Of a DNA stretch of 64,000 nt, positions 24,421 through 33,161 are shown in pieces. The position numbers and the translations under genes are program-made. The DNA comes from Alteriqipengyuania bathyomarina_B. Lineage in GTDB: Bacteria > Pseudomonadota > Alphaproteobacteria > Sphingomonadales > Sphingomonadaceae. Position 1 is the stretch's first letter; the number at the start of each line of letters is the position of its first letter. Where the stretch lies: NCBI RefSeq assembly GCF_038594605.1, contig NZ_JBCFZM010000001.1, positions 558,001 through 622,000 on the forward strand, read 5' to 3'. The notes under the pieces are model-generated. The model was given only the letters and a program-made list of their open reading frames with translations, was not told the DNA's origin and searched no databases.

Positions 24421-24980
24421 GCGTGCTGAAGGGCCTGCTTGGGTTGTGCGGTCTGGGGCTTGCCGAAATGGATGGCGAAACTCATCGGATCGTGGAAGTC
24501 GGGCTCGTCACGGCGATGCGCCAGCGACCACAGCGATTGATGCTCGCCCTCTTCCTCGATCACCGCGCATAGCGAAGCGGATTTCACTCCGTCCAGCAGC
24601 CGTGCGGGGAGACGGACTGTCGCCGTGATGACCTGAGGGCCGCGCTGAAAATCGATCTTCGGCGCGACTTCGGGCACGTAATCGCCGATCAGCTTGCGGT
24701 AGGAGGCGAATTCGAAGGCCGCCCAGTCGCCTGCCGGGGCGAAATTGAATTCACGATAGCGGCCGCCATGGTCGTAGAGGAAGAACTCGAGGCAGGTCCG
24801 CCGCCACAGGTCTTCCTGGCTGCGATGGGCATATCCGCGCGGCACGACCACCTTGCTGGCCTGGTTGATACGATAGCGCAGCAACAGCTCGCCACCCATC
24901 AGGCGCATCATGGTGACCGAGATAGCGCTGACCTCCAGCGGAGGTGTGGTTGGATGCGGCTTCAACCTGTACGTTTGCAT
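24417..24980 (-). CDS. DOMON-like domain protein
   Basis: 187 residues. The sequence LLLRYRINQASKVVVPRGYAHR, LWRRTCLEFFLYD and YREFNFAPAGDWAAFEFASYR resembles the beta-sandwich DOMON-like proteins found in sphingomonads and cyanobacteria. No signal peptide. Its ligand is unknown; related folds bind heme or sugars. First gene of a two-gene operon with the NamZ-like gene, so a link to sugar or muropeptide handling is possible (inference). Divergent from tyrS with a 48-base gap. Confidence 0.82.
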   Translation of the reverse strand: MQTYRLKPHPTTPPLEVSAISVTMMRLMGGELLLRYRINQASKVVVPRGYAHRSQEDLWRRTCLEFFLYDHGGRYREFNFAPAGDWAAFEFASYRKLIGDYVPEVAPKIDFQRGPQVITATVRLPARLLDGVKSASLCAVIEEEGEHQSLWSLAHRRDEPDFHDPMSFAIHFGKPQTAQPKQALQHA

Positions 24981-25028
24981 TTGCGACCCCCCATGCTAGC
25001 GGGCGCGGTCTTTCCCCCGGAGGAACGC

Positions 25029-26252
25029 GTGCCCGAATATCGATCCGAACTCTTGAACGTGCTCGATAAGAGACACTATACGCACCAAATCACGGATGCG
25101 GAAAGACTTGATTTTCTGGCGTCCCAGAATGTGATTTCGGGTTATGTCGGATTCGATCCGACCGCACCGTCGCTCCACATCGGCTCGCTCGTGCAGATCA
25201 TGCTGCTTCGCCGTCTCCAGCAGACCGGGCACAAGCCGATCGTGGTGATGGGCGGCGGCACCGGCAAGGTGGGCGATCCGTCGGGTCGCGATGAATCGCG
25301 CCAATTGCTGACCGACGAGGTGATTGCGACGAATATCGCCTCGCAGCGCCCGGTATTCGAGCGGCTGCTGACCTTCGGGGACGGACCGACCGATGCGGTG
25401 ATGGTCAACAACGCCGAATGGCTGAGCGGCCTCGGTTATCTCGATCTCTTGCGCGAGGTCGGCCCCCATTTCACGATCAACCGCATGCTGACCTTCGAAT
25501 CGGTCAAGTCGCGGCTCGACCGCGAACAGCCGCTGACCTTCCTCGAATTCAACTACATGATCCTGCAGGCTTACGATTTCCGTGAGCTGGCGGAGCGCTA
25601 TGGCTGTCGCCTGCAGATGGGCGGCAGCGACCAGTGGGGCAATATCGTCAACGGGATCGAGCTGACCCGGCGAACAGGCGGGCCCGAACTCTACGGCTAC
25701 ACCACGCCTCTGCTGACCACCGCCGACGGCAAGAAGATGGGCAAGACCGCGAGCGGCGCGGTCTGGCTCAACGAAGATCTGCTCCCGGCCTACGATTTCT
25801 GGCAGTACTGGCGCAATGTCGACGATCGCGATGTGGGCCGCTTCCTGCGCCTCTTCACCGATATCGATCTCGCCGAGATCGAGCGGCTGGAGAAGCTCGA
25901 AGGCGGCGAGATCAACGACGCGAAAATCGCGCTGGCCAATGCGGTGACTGCGCTGGTGCGCGGAGAAGACGCCGCCGCGAACGCCGAGTCGACCGCGCGC
26001 GAAACCTTTGCCGGTGGCGCGGGCGGCGATCTGCCGGTGCTCAATGTCGGCGACGGCATGCCGCTGCCCGCCGCGCTTACCGCGATCGGGTTCACCGCGT
26101 CCAACAAGGAAGCCAAGCGCAAGATTGCGGAAGGCGCGGTGAAGCTCGACGACGAGGCACTAAGCGATCCGGGCATGGTGTTAACCGTGGACGAGGGCGC
26201 GCAGCGGCGGCTTTCGCTCGGGCGCAAGAAGCACGGCATCGTCACGCGTTAA
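25029..26252 (+). CDS. tyrS: Tyrosine--tRNA ligase
   Basis: 407 residues from the GTG at 25029, which has a ggagg site five bases away. Class I synthetase: HIGH-like PSLHIGSL, tyrosine pocket residues in YMILQAYDF and QMGGSDQWGNI, and KMSKS-like KKMGKTASG. The C-terminal S4 RNA-binding domain is present (ASNKEAKRKIAEGAVKLDDE). Attaches tyrosine to tRNA-Tyr. Open frame continues upstream across the divergent gene but is not part of the family. Confidence 0.97.
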   Translation: MPEYRSELLNVLDKRHYTHQITDAERLDFLASQNVISGYVGFDPTAPSLHIGSLVQIMLLRRLQQTGHKPIVVMGGGTGKVGDPSGRDESRQLLTDEVIATNIASQRPVFERLLTFGDGPTDAVMVNNAEWLSGLGYLDLLREVGPHFTINRMLTFESVKSRLDREQPLTFLEFNYMILQAYDFRELAERYGCRLQMGGSDQWGNIVNGIELTRRTGGPELYGYTTPLLTTADGKKMGKTASGAVWLNEDLLPAYDFWQYWRNVDDRDVGRFLRLFTDIDLAEIERLEKLEGGEINDAKIALANAVTALVRGEDAAANAESTARETFAGGAGGDLPVLNVGDGMPLPAALTAIGFTASNKEAKRKIAEGAVKLDDEALSDPGMVLTVDEGAQRRLSLGRKKHGIVTR

Positions 26253-26369
26253 GCCTCTCATTTAACAAGCTTTCGTCCCAATACAGGACAAGGCGGCTTA
26301 ACCGAAATTCAGGCTTTGCTCGTCATAAGGTATATCCTTGGCAGAGGCCATTACGGCCCCCGGAGGACT

Positions 26370-26708
26370 ATGACTTTGGCTTCGCATCTCAGTGTGACCG
26401 ACCAGCGCGCCGCCATCCGGCATCCGGTCGACTACCAGGTTATCGCCGAGTATTTCGGTCGCGGGGATATCGCGTTCCACGTCAGCAACGTGTCCGCCAA
26501 CGGCTTCATGATCGACAATGCGAGCGGCGGATCACGCGGCGACCGTGTGATCGTGAGCTTCCCGGTCATCGGCCGGATCGAGGCCTATCTGATCTGGACC
26601 AAGGATAACCGCGCGGGCTTCCAGTTCGAACGGATCATCCGGGTGGACGACTTCCTCGAGATGATCGACCAGTTGCAGCCCAACCCGCGCCTGCGCCGCC
26701 GCCACTGA
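26370..26708 (+). CDS. PilZ domain protein
   Basis: 112 residues from the ATG at 26370 with a ggagg site. Single PilZ domain: the arginine motif region DQRAAIRHPVDY and the second motif VSNVSANGFMI (D/N-x-S-x-x-G type) that together bind cyclic di-GMP. No output domain, so it would act as a free adaptor, for example on motility or exopolysaccharide. Transcribed alone between tyrS and an MFS gene, with a 117-base upstream region. Confidence 0.88.
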   Translation: MTLASHLSVTDQRAAIRHPVDYQVIAEYFGRGDIAFHVSNVSANGFMIDNASGGSRGDRVIVSFPVIGRIEAYLIWTKDNRAGFQFERIIRVDDFLEMIDQLQPNPRLRRRH

Positions 26709-26781
26709 AGCATGCGCGGATAAAGCCGCGCTTGCACCCACCCCTTCCAGAAATTGCTTTTGTCGTCGCGGGCCGCCTGTC

Positions 26782-28113
26782 ATGGCAACGGGCGTGACAT
26801 CTTCAGACGCGCCCGCCGACAGCACCCCCGACACTTCGCCGCTGCGAATCCATAATTTCCGCGCCTATCTGGTCGCGCGGTTCTCCATGATCGTCGGCCA
26901 GTACGCGATGATGCTGATCATCGGCTGGCAGACCTACACCATCGCGCGCGGCAATGGCCTGAATGCGTTCGAGGCGTCGGGCCAGCTCGCGCTCATCGGG
27001 CTGCTGCAGTTCCTGCCGCTGTTCGTGCTCTCGCCCTTCTCCGGCCTCGCGGCGGACCGCTTTAACCGCAAGACCGTGTCGCGGCTGACCATCGGCCTGC
27101 AGTTCCTTGGCGCAGCCTACCTCGCATGGACGACCTATACCGGGCATATCGACCTGCTATCGCTGTTCTCGGTCGCGGTGCTGCTGGGCGTGGTCCGTGC
27201 GTTCAACGGCCCTGCGCTGTCCGCCCTCGCCCCCAACCTCGTCCCCAAGGCGATCCTGCCCAACGCCATCGCGTTGTCGTCCATCGCATGGCAGACCGGG
27301 ATGATCGTTGGCCCGGCAGTAGGCGGCTATGCCTACGACGCGATGCCCGCCTTGCCCTATGCCATCGCCAGCGGTCTGTTCCTCGTCTCGATCATCGCGA
27401 TCAGCACCATCGGCAAGGTGCCCCGGTCCCCCATTACCGGCGCGCAGCGCCCGATCGGTCAGGTGATCGACGGGTGGAAATACGTGCTGCACAACAAGAT
27501 GGTGCTCGGCGCCATCACGCTCGACCTGATGGCGGTGTTCCTGGCCGGAGCGACCGCGCTGTTCCCACCCTTTGCCTACGACATCCTGAAGGTGGGCGAG
27601 ACCGGCCTCGCCCAGCTCGCCGCCGCGCCCGCCATCGGCGCGGCGGTGACCGCGCTGTGGTTCAGCTTCCGCCCCTTGAGGACCAATGTCGGGCCCAAGA
27701 TGCTGTGGGCGGTCGCGGCCTTCGGCGTCGCCACCATCGTCTTCGGTTTCTCGCGCTTCATGCCGCTCAGCCTCGCGATGCTGGTGATCGTGGGCGCGGC
27801 GGACATGTTCAGCGTCTATATCCGCCAGTCGCTCATTCAGCTGCATACGCCCGACGACAAGCGCGGCCGCGTGTCCTCCGCCAGCCTGCTGACGATCAGC
27901 GCATCGAACGAGGGCGGCGATGCCTTCTCGGGCTTCCTCGCAAGCGTCATCGGCCCGGCGGGCGCAGTGATCTTCGGCGGGGTCGGCGCGATCGTGACCG
28001 TGGCGATGTGGAGCAGAATCTTCCCCGTTCTGCGCCACACCCGGACCTTCGACCCGCCCGCATCGTTACAAGAAGAAACCCCCGAACAGACCTTGCAGGA
28101 GAAGATCCCATGA
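26782..28113 (+). CDS. MFS transporter (EntS-like subfamily)
   Basis: 443 residues with about 12 transmembrane helices. The loop after helix 2 carries FSGLAADRFNRKTVSRLTIG, the MFS motif A equivalent, and a segment FNGPALSALAPNLVPKAILPNA is typical of the MFS_3 exporters related to the enterobactin exporter EntS. The substrate is not evident and no siderophore genes are near. The last codons overlap the cysK start (ATGA), so expression is coupled to cysteine synthesis; export of a thiol compound is one possibility (inference). Confidence 0.87.
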   Translation: MATGVTSSDAPADSTPDTSPLRIHNFRAYLVARFSMIVGQYAMMLIIGWQTYTIARGNGLNAFEASGQLALIGLLQFLPLFVLSPFSGLAADRFNRKTVSRLTIGLQFLGAAYLAWTTYTGHIDLLSLFSVAVLLGVVRAFNGPALSALAPNLVPKAILPNAIALSSIAWQTGMIVGPAVGGYAYDAMPALPYAIASGLFLVSIIAISTIGKVPRSPITGAQRPIGQVIDGWKYVLHNKMVLGAITLDLMAVFLAGATALFPPFAYDILKVGETGLAQLAAAPAIGAAVTALWFSFRPLRTNVGPKMLWAVAAFGVATIVFGFSRFMPLSLAMLVIVGAADMFSVYIRQSLIQLHTPDDKRGRVSSASLLTISASNEGGDAFSGFLASVIGPAGAVIFGGVGAIVTVAMWSRIFPVLRHTRTFDPPASLQEETPEQTLQEKIP

Positions 28114-29030
28114 AAGCCGACTCGATCCTCGAAACCATTGGCAACACGCCGCATATCCGCCTCTCGCGCCTGTTCCCCGACCACGACGTGTGGGTGAAGA
28201 GCGAACGCGCGAACCCCGGCGGCTCGATCAAGGACCGGATCGCGCTCGCCATGGTCGAAGATGCGGAGAAGGCCGGCAAGCTCAAGCCCGGCGGCACGAT
28301 CATCGAGCCCACCAGCGGCAATACCGGCATCGGCCTCGCGATGGTCGCCGCGGTCAAGGGCTACAAGCTGGTGCTGGTCATGCCCGAGAGCATGAGCCTC
28401 GAACGCCGCCGCCTGATGCTCGCCTATGGCGCCACCTTCGACCTCACGCCCAAGGAGGGCGGCATGAAGGGCGCCATCAGCCGTGCTCAGGAACTGGTCG
28501 AGCAGGACTCCAGCGCCTGGATGCCGAGCCAGTTCGACAACGAGAGCAACTGGCAGGTCCACGTGCGCACCACCGCCAAGGAAATCCTCGGCGATTTCAC
28601 CGACCGCCCGGTCGATGCGCTGATTACCGGTGTCGGCACCGGCGGCCACCTGACCGGCTGCGCCGAAGAGCTGAAGCGTCACTGGCCCGAGATGAAGGCA
28701 TGGGCGGTCGAGCCCGCAGGCTCGCCCGTCATCGGTGGTGGCGAGCCCGGCCCGCACCCGATCCAAGGCATCGGCGCGGGCTTCGTGCCAGAGAACCTGC
28801 ACACCCAGTCGATCGACGGCGCGATTCAGGTCGATCCCGAAGACGCCAAGGAAATGGCGCGGCGCGCGGCAAGCGAGGAAGGCATGCTGGTCGGTATCTC
28901 GAGCGGCGCGACGCTGGCCGCGATCGCGAAGAAACTGACCGACCTCGCCGCAGGCTCGCGCGTGCTCGGCTTCAACTACGATACGGGCGAGCGGTATCTG
29001 TCGGTGCCGGACTTCCTGCCCGAGGCGTGA
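28110..29030 (+). CDS. cysK: Cysteine synthase A (O-acetylserine sulfhydrylase)
   Basis: 306 residues. PLP enzyme making cysteine from O-acetylserine and sulfide. Catalytic Lys in NPGGSIKDRIAL (about residue 40), substrate loop EPTSGNTGIGLAM, PLP phosphate loop TGVGTGGHLTG, and the C-terminal GISSGATLAAI. Normal length for CysK; the shorter active-site lid favours CysK over CBS. Coupled to the upstream MFS gene by a four-base overlap and preceded by ggaga. Confidence 0.95.
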   Translation: MKADSILETIGNTPHIRLSRLFPDHDVWVKSERANPGGSIKDRIALAMVEDAEKAGKLKPGGTIIEPTSGNTGIGLAMVAAVKGYKLVLVMPESMSLERRRLMLAYGATFDLTPKEGGMKGAISRAQELVEQDSSAWMPSQFDNESNWQVHVRTTAKEILGDFTDRPVDALITGVGTGGHLTGCAEELKRHWPEMKAWAVEPAGSPVIGGGEPGPHPIQGIGAGFVPENLHTQSIDGAIQVDPEDAKEMARRAASEEGMLVGISSGATLAAIAKKLTDLAAGSRVLGFNYDTGERYLSVPDFLPEA

Positions 29031-29035
29031 AGCTT

Positions 29036-29155
29036 CCTCCCTCCCCCGCGCGGGGAAGGGTCGGGGTGGGGGCGTTCAGCAGTAACTGCCGGCGCCGCAC
29101 ACCCACCCCCAATCCCGATACCCGCCCCCGCAAAAGCGGGGGTCAAGGGAGGGGG
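29036..29155. repeat. GC-rich palindromic repeat after cysK
   Basis: About 120 bases between the converging cysK and methyltransferase genes. The outer arms are cctccctcccccgc and gcgggggtcaagggagg; inner blocks gggtcggggtggggg and cccacccccaatcccgata pair with each other. It is a long imperfect hairpin of the dispersed intergenic type. No T-run follows, so terminator function is uncertain. Confidence 0.7.
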
Positions 29156-29162
29156 GGGTTTT

Positions 29163-29945
29163 TCAGCCACCCCTTCCGATCACGAGCCGCAAGGGCCCGT
29201 CGAAGAACGGTTGCCTGCGCAGATACCCGTATTTCTCGTCCCACCTGCCGCTTTCCAGATCGGCGGACAGGGCCGCTTCGAAGCGTTCCACGGCTCCGCT
29301 GGGCACCAAGCTCCAGCTGGAACAGGCTAACCGCGCGTTTCTGTCGAGGAATGCCTCGGGTCGCCCATAATACGCCTCGTTGAACCCGTCCCGGCAATCG
29401 AGCGGAGCGGGCACCTGCTCCACCACCACCTTCCCCCTAAACGCGGCTGCGATGCGCTCCAGCGACGGAAAACGGCTTGCCTCGATCTCCCGCACTTCGG
29501 GGATGTAGTCGGCCAACCAGTAATCCATCATCGCCGCCGGGTCGCACACCAGCAAGACGACTGGCCCGCGTGTGACGCGCCGCATTTCGGCAATCCCCGC
29601 TTCGAGGTCGAACCATTGATGCACGGTCACCGACGCCATCGACGCATCGAAGCTGGCGTCTTCGAACGGCAGGTCTTCGGCGACTGCGTCGATCGCCCGG
29701 GTGAGGTGGGCTGGACGCTGCGCTCGCATCGAAGCCGAGGGTTCGACGGCGGTCACCTCGCAATGGACGGGCTCGTAGGAACCCGCGCCCGCACCGACGT
29801 TGAGCACGGTCTTCGCGTCCCCCAACGCGCGATGGATTTGCGCTTCGATCACGGGATCGGGCTGGCGGTAGCGGCTGTAGGTGCCGCCGATTGCGCCGTA
29901 ATCGACGTCTCCCGCGCTGCCGTCGCTTCGACGTTCACCGCTCAT
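29163..29945 (-). CDS. Class I SAM-dependent methyltransferase
   Basis: 260 residues. SAM-binding motif I is VLNVGAGAGSYE (about 48-59), motif II VTAVEPSASM, and a DLPFEDASFDASMASVTVHQ segment typical of Methyltransf_11. The N-terminus YGAIGGTYSRYRQPDP is common in small-molecule methyltransferases. Substrate unknown. No operon partner: it converges on cysK through the repeat and has its own promoter region toward 30043. Confidence 0.88.
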   Translation of the reverse strand: MSGERRSDGSAGDVDYGAIGGTYSRYRQPDPVIEAQIHRALGDAKTVLNVGAGAGSYEPVHCEVTAVEPSASMRAQRPAHLTRAIDAVAEDLPFEDASFDASMASVTVHQWFDLEAGIAEMRRVTRGPVVLLVCDPAAMMDYWLADYIPEVREIEASRFPSLERIAAAFRGKVVVEQVPAPLDCRDGFNEAYYGRPEAFLDRNARLACSSWSLVPSGAVERFEAALSADLESGRWDEKYGYLRRQPFFDGPLRLVIGRGG

Positions 29946-30042
29946 GGCTCACCACCCTGCCCGCATAACCCTCGGCTCCGTTTTTCCTACTCGAACCGCC
30001 GCTGCTAGCTTCACATCGGCTCTTTGAACCCTGATTATAGCG

Positions 30043-30079
30043 AAAAACGCGGGATGCCCTAAGTGAAGGGCACCCCGCG
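30043..30079 (-). terminator. Intrinsic terminator of the acyl-CoA dehydrogenase gene
   Basis: A 12-bp stem with one mismatch (cgcggg.tgccc / gggca.cccgcg, arms 30048-30059 and 30068-30079) is followed on the minus strand by TTTTT (30047-30043). It lies 48 bases after the stop of the acyl-CoA dehydrogenase gene, in the right orientation. Confidence 0.85.
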
Positions 30080-30126
30080 TCTGTACTTCATAAACTAAGT
30101 CCCAGCGTGACCCTGCGACTCGGGCT

Positions 30127-31932
30127 TCAGGCCGCCGTGGCAAAGGCCTCTTCGCCCAGCGCCATCAGCGAGTCGCTGCCCGCCTCGATCTTGCGACGCA
30201 GCGCGCCCGCATCGGGCACGAAGCGATCCGCGAAGTAGCGCGCGGTGGCGATCTTGGCCTCGTAGAAAGCCTTGTCGTCGGTGTCTTCGGCCAGCGCGGC
30301 CTTGGCGACGCGCGCCATCTTGACCCACATCAGCATCAGGCAGGTAATGCCCATAATGTGCATGTAGTGATGCGCGCCCGAACCAAGGTGGTTGGGGTTC
30401 TGCATCGCGTTCTGCATGAACCACATGGTCGCGGCCTGCTGTTCACCGACGGCCTTTTCGAGCGCTTCGGCCAGCTCGGCCATGCCCTCTTCTTCCTTGG
30501 CTGCGGCGACTTCCTCGCCCACCATCTTGAAGAACGACTGAACCGCACGGCCACCATGCTGGGCCAACTTGCGACCGCACAGGTCCATCGCCTGCACGCC
30601 GTTGGTGCCTTCGTAGATCATCGCGATGCGCGAATCGCGCACGAACTGCTCCATGCCCCACTCGGCGATGTAGCCGTGGCCGCCGTAAACCTGCTGCATG
30701 TTGTTGGCGACGTCGTAACCCTTGTCGGTGCCGTAGCCCTTGATGACCGGGGTCATCAGCCCGACCAGATCGTCTGCGAGTTGCTTCTCGTCCTCGTCCT
30801 GCAGCGCGTGGCTGAGGTCCTGCTGCAGTGCGGTCCACAGCGCGAAAGCGCGCATGCCTTCGTTGAAGGCCTTGGCGTCCATCAGCATGCGGCGAACATC
30901 AGGGTGGACGAAGATCGGATCGGCCTTCTCCTCGGGCTCGGCCGGGCCGGTCAGCGCGCGGCCCTGACGGCGGTCGAGCGCGTAGGTGACCGCGTTCTGG
31001 TAGGAAACTTCGGCCTGGCTGAGGCCCTGGATGCCCACGCCAAGGCGCGCGGCATTCATCATGATGAACATCGCGGCGAGGCCCTTGTTCTCCTCGCCGA
31101 CCATCCAGCCCTTCGCATCGTCGTAGTTCATGACGCAGGTCGAGTTGCCGTGGATGCCCATCTTGTGTTCGATGGAGCCGCACATGACGCCGTTGCGCTC
31201 ACCGATCGAGCCGTCGTCGTTGACGAGGAACTTGGGCACCACGAACAGCGAAATGCCCTTCGAGCTGTCGGGCGCGCCCGGCGTCTTGGCCAGCACGAGG
31301 TGAATGATGTTCTCGGCCATGTCGTGTTCGCCGGCGGAGATAAAGATCTTGGTGCCGGTGATCGCATAGCTACCATCGGCCTGCGGTTCGGCCTTGGTGC
31401 GGATCAGGCCAAGGTCCGTTCCGCAATGCGGCTCGGTCAGGTTCATCGTGCCGGTCCATTCGCACGTGACCATCTTGGGCAGGTACTTTTCCTTCTGCTC
31501 CTGGCTGCCCTTTGCGATCAGTGCCGAGATCGCGCCGTTGGTGAGGCCGGGATACATGCCGAAGGACTGGTTGGAGGAACTGATCATCTCCTCCATCGCG
31601 AAGGCGACGACATGCGGCAGGCCCTGCCCGCCGAACTCTTCCGGCATCGAAAGCGTACCCCAGCCCGCCTCACGGAACTGGTCGAAGGCGTCCTTGAAGC
31701 CGGTCGGCGTGGTCACCGAGCCGTCTTCGTGCCGGGTGCAGCCTTCCTGGTCGCCGATCTGGTTGAGGGGCTGGAGAACTTCGGCGGTGAACTTGCCCGC
31801 CTCGTCGATGATCGAGGTCACCATGTCGGTGCTTGCGTTCTCGAAGCCGGGCAGATTGCTGTAGCTTTCAAGCTCCAGCATCTCGTTGATGATGAAGCGG
31901 AAGTCGCGGGTGGGGGCGGTATAGCTCGGCAT
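30127..31932 (-). CDS. Acyl-CoA dehydrogenase (large, C-terminal-extended; DmdC-like)
   Basis: 601 residues, longer than the usual 380-400 because of an extra C-terminal domain, the layout of the AcdA/DmdC group. N-terminal helical domain, FAD/acyl-CoA domain (WTGTMNLTEPHCGTDLGLIRT; ITGTKIFISAGEHD), then C-terminal helices with QVYGGHGYIAEWGMEQFVRD and IYEGTNGVQAMDL. Oxidises an acyl-CoA to the enoyl-CoA; DmdC members take 3-methylmercaptopropionyl-CoA, but the substrate cannot be set from sequence alone. The MerR regulator gene lies directly upstream. aaagga precedes the ATG. Confidence 0.92.
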   Translation of the reverse strand: MPSYTAPTRDFRFIINEMLELESYSNLPGFENASTDMVTSIIDEAGKFTAEVLQPLNQIGDQEGCTRHEDGSVTTPTGFKDAFDQFREAGWGTLSMPEEFGGQGLPHVVAFAMEEMISSSNQSFGMYPGLTNGAISALIAKGSQEQKEKYLPKMVTCEWTGTMNLTEPHCGTDLGLIRTKAEPQADGSYAITGTKIFISAGEHDMAENIIHLVLAKTPGAPDSSKGISLFVVPKFLVNDDGSIGERNGVMCGSIEHKMGIHGNSTCVMNYDDAKGWMVGEENKGLAAMFIMMNAARLGVGIQGLSQAEVSYQNAVTYALDRRQGRALTGPAEPEEKADPIFVHPDVRRMLMDAKAFNEGMRAFALWTALQQDLSHALQDEDEKQLADDLVGLMTPVIKGYGTDKGYDVANNMQQVYGGHGYIAEWGMEQFVRDSRIAMIYEGTNGVQAMDLCGRKLAQHGGRAVQSFFKMVGEEVAAAKEEEGMAELAEALEKAVGEQQAATMWFMQNAMQNPNHLGSGAHHYMHIMGITCLMLMWVKMARVAKAALAEDTDDKAFYEAKIATARYFADRFVPDAGALRRKIEAGSDSLMALGEEAFATAA

Positions 31933-32012
31933 CGGACGGTCCTTTGCGTCAGGTTCGTAAGGGGATGTTTCGGGGAATGTCTATTGAGAGAACGATCGGC
32001 AGCGCGTTGCGT

Positions 32013-32453
32013 TCAATCCTGGTCGACCCGGTCGACGTGATTGATGAACTCTGTCAGCTCGGTGATCGAGGAATCGATATCGTCACGCTGCTGTTTCAGC
32101 TTGGCGACATGCGCGCGGCACCGCTCCAGCGTCACGCGGCGCTGTTCCACGCGGCCGTCGCCCAGATCGTAGAGGTCGATCATTTCCTTGATCTCGCCCA
32201 GACTGAAACCGACGTTCTTGGCGCGCATGATCCACGCAAGACGCGCGCGGTCGCGCTTGGAATAGATGCGGGTCAGGCCGTTCCGGGTCGGCGCGATCAG
32301 CCCCTCGTCCTCGTAAAAACGCAAGGCACGCGCCGTGCAGTCGAACTCGGCGGTCAGATCGGAGATCGAATAGGTCTCCCGATCCTGCGCGTCGGGGCGG
32401 TCGAGATGCGCTCCTGCGCCGCGATAGGAGCTTTTGACGGTGGCTTCGCTCAT
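32013..32453 (-). CDS. MerR family transcriptional regulator
   Basis: 146 residues. N-terminal extension of about 27 residues, then the MerR winged helix-turn-helix (TYSISDLTAEFDCTARALRF, YEDEGLIAPTRNGLTRIYSK) and a C-terminal coiled coil (about 110-140). No Cys-based metal site. MerR proteins of this type control acyl-CoA or branched-chain amino acid degradation genes, fitting the acyl-CoA dehydrogenase gene directly downstream. Its promoter carries a 14-base palindrome (32470-32483), likely its own operator. The -10 lies so close to the ATG that a leaderless mRNA is expected, consistent with no Shine-Dalgarno. Confidence 0.9.
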   Translation of the reverse strand: MSEATVKSSYRGAGAHLDRPDAQDRETYSISDLTAEFDCTARALRFYEDEGLIAPTRNGLTRIYSKRDRARLAWIMRAKNVGFSLGEIKEMIDLYDLGDGRVEQRRVTLERCRAHVAKLKQQRDDIDSSITELTEFINHVDRVDQD

Positions 32454-32459
32454 GGGGCT

Positions 32460-32487
32460 CTTATAGTCCCCTTTACGTAAAGGTCAA
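32460..32487 (-). promoter_or_regulatory. merR promoter with palindromic operator
   Basis: On the minus strand, TTGACC (32487-32482), a 16-base spacer and TATAAG (32465-32460) form a promoter. The spacer overlaps the perfect palindrome cctttacgtaaagg (32470-32483), a position typical of MerR-type operators and similar in core to TTACGTAA boxes of acyl-CoA or LiuR-type regulators. The -35 overlaps the hisI stop codon. Confidence 0.65.
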
Positions 32488-32864
32488 TCGTCGATCGGCG
32501 CAAGTCGGCCATTCGTGTCGAGCTTGCGGTAGAAACAGCTGCGCGCACCGGTGTGACAGGCGGGGCCTGCGGGCTGCGCAACAATGACCAATGCGTCCTG
32601 ATCGCAATCGACGCGAATCTCCTGCACCCTCAGCACGTTGCCGCTGGTCTTCCCCTTGCACCACAAGGTGCCCCGGGAACGGGAATGGAAATGCGCGAGG
32701 CCCGTTTCGCGAGTGGCCGTCAGCGCCTCCTGGTCGAGGTGCGCGACCATCAGAATTTCGCGCGTCTGCGCATCGACGACGACGCCGGTCAGCAGTCCGT
32801 CCGGGCCGAACTTCGGCATGAACTGGCTCCCGGTTTCGCGAAGATCGGTATCGATGGCGCTCAT
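32484..32864 (-). CDS. hisI: Phosphoribosyl-AMP cyclohydrolase
   Basis: 126 residues. Histidine biosynthesis step that opens the purine ring of phosphoribosyl-AMP. Metal and active-site motifs: HFHSRSRGTLWCKGKTSGN, DCDQDALV, and AGPACHTGARSCFYR, with the three zinc-binding Cys. The length is the monofunctional HisI, without the HisE domain. aggag precedes the ATG. Other his genes are not in the window. Transcription from the 297-base upstream gap. Confidence 0.96.
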   Translation of the reverse strand: MSAIDTDLRETGSQFMPKFGPDGLLTGVVVDAQTREILMVAHLDQEALTATRETGLAHFHSRSRGTLWCKGKTSGNVLRVQEIRVDCDQDALVIVAQPAGPACHTGARSCFYRKLDTNGRLAPIDD

Positions 32865-33161
32865 GGCTTTGCGCTCCTTTCAGATTGTCATCCGTCAGTG
32901 ACCATATTGTTGCCAAAGCACAACAGTCTCAGGCCATTCCTTTCAATTTCACAACGAGAGCGTTGCAAGGAGCCATCCAATTGGAAAGACTGCGTGTTGT
33001 GGCCGGTAACGGTCACCCTTCAAGGCCGAGGCGCCACACAGACGCGCCGGGTTCAGGGGGTAGCATCGCTGGATGGGGGTTTTCCCGCGATGCTAAGACG
33101 AGGGTTTTGGGTTGCCGAGTGGCCTTTCGGGGGAATGGCCGGGCACTCCATCAAAATTTCG
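32865..33161. other. 297-base gap between hisI and comF with several hairpins
   Basis: No credible protein is encoded. It holds a perfect 9-bp stem tagcatcgc / gcgatgcta (33061-33095, 17-base loop), a second folded block around gagtggcc / ggccgggcactc (33117-33148), and near hisI a small caacg / cgttg hairpin. It must contain the hisI promoter and could be a long hisI leader or a separate small RNA. I do not recognise any known RNA family in it. Confidence 0.4.

Noticed and set aside
33061..33095. Hairpin as an intrinsic terminator for comF
   Set aside because: No T-run follows on the minus strand and the loop is 17 bases long.
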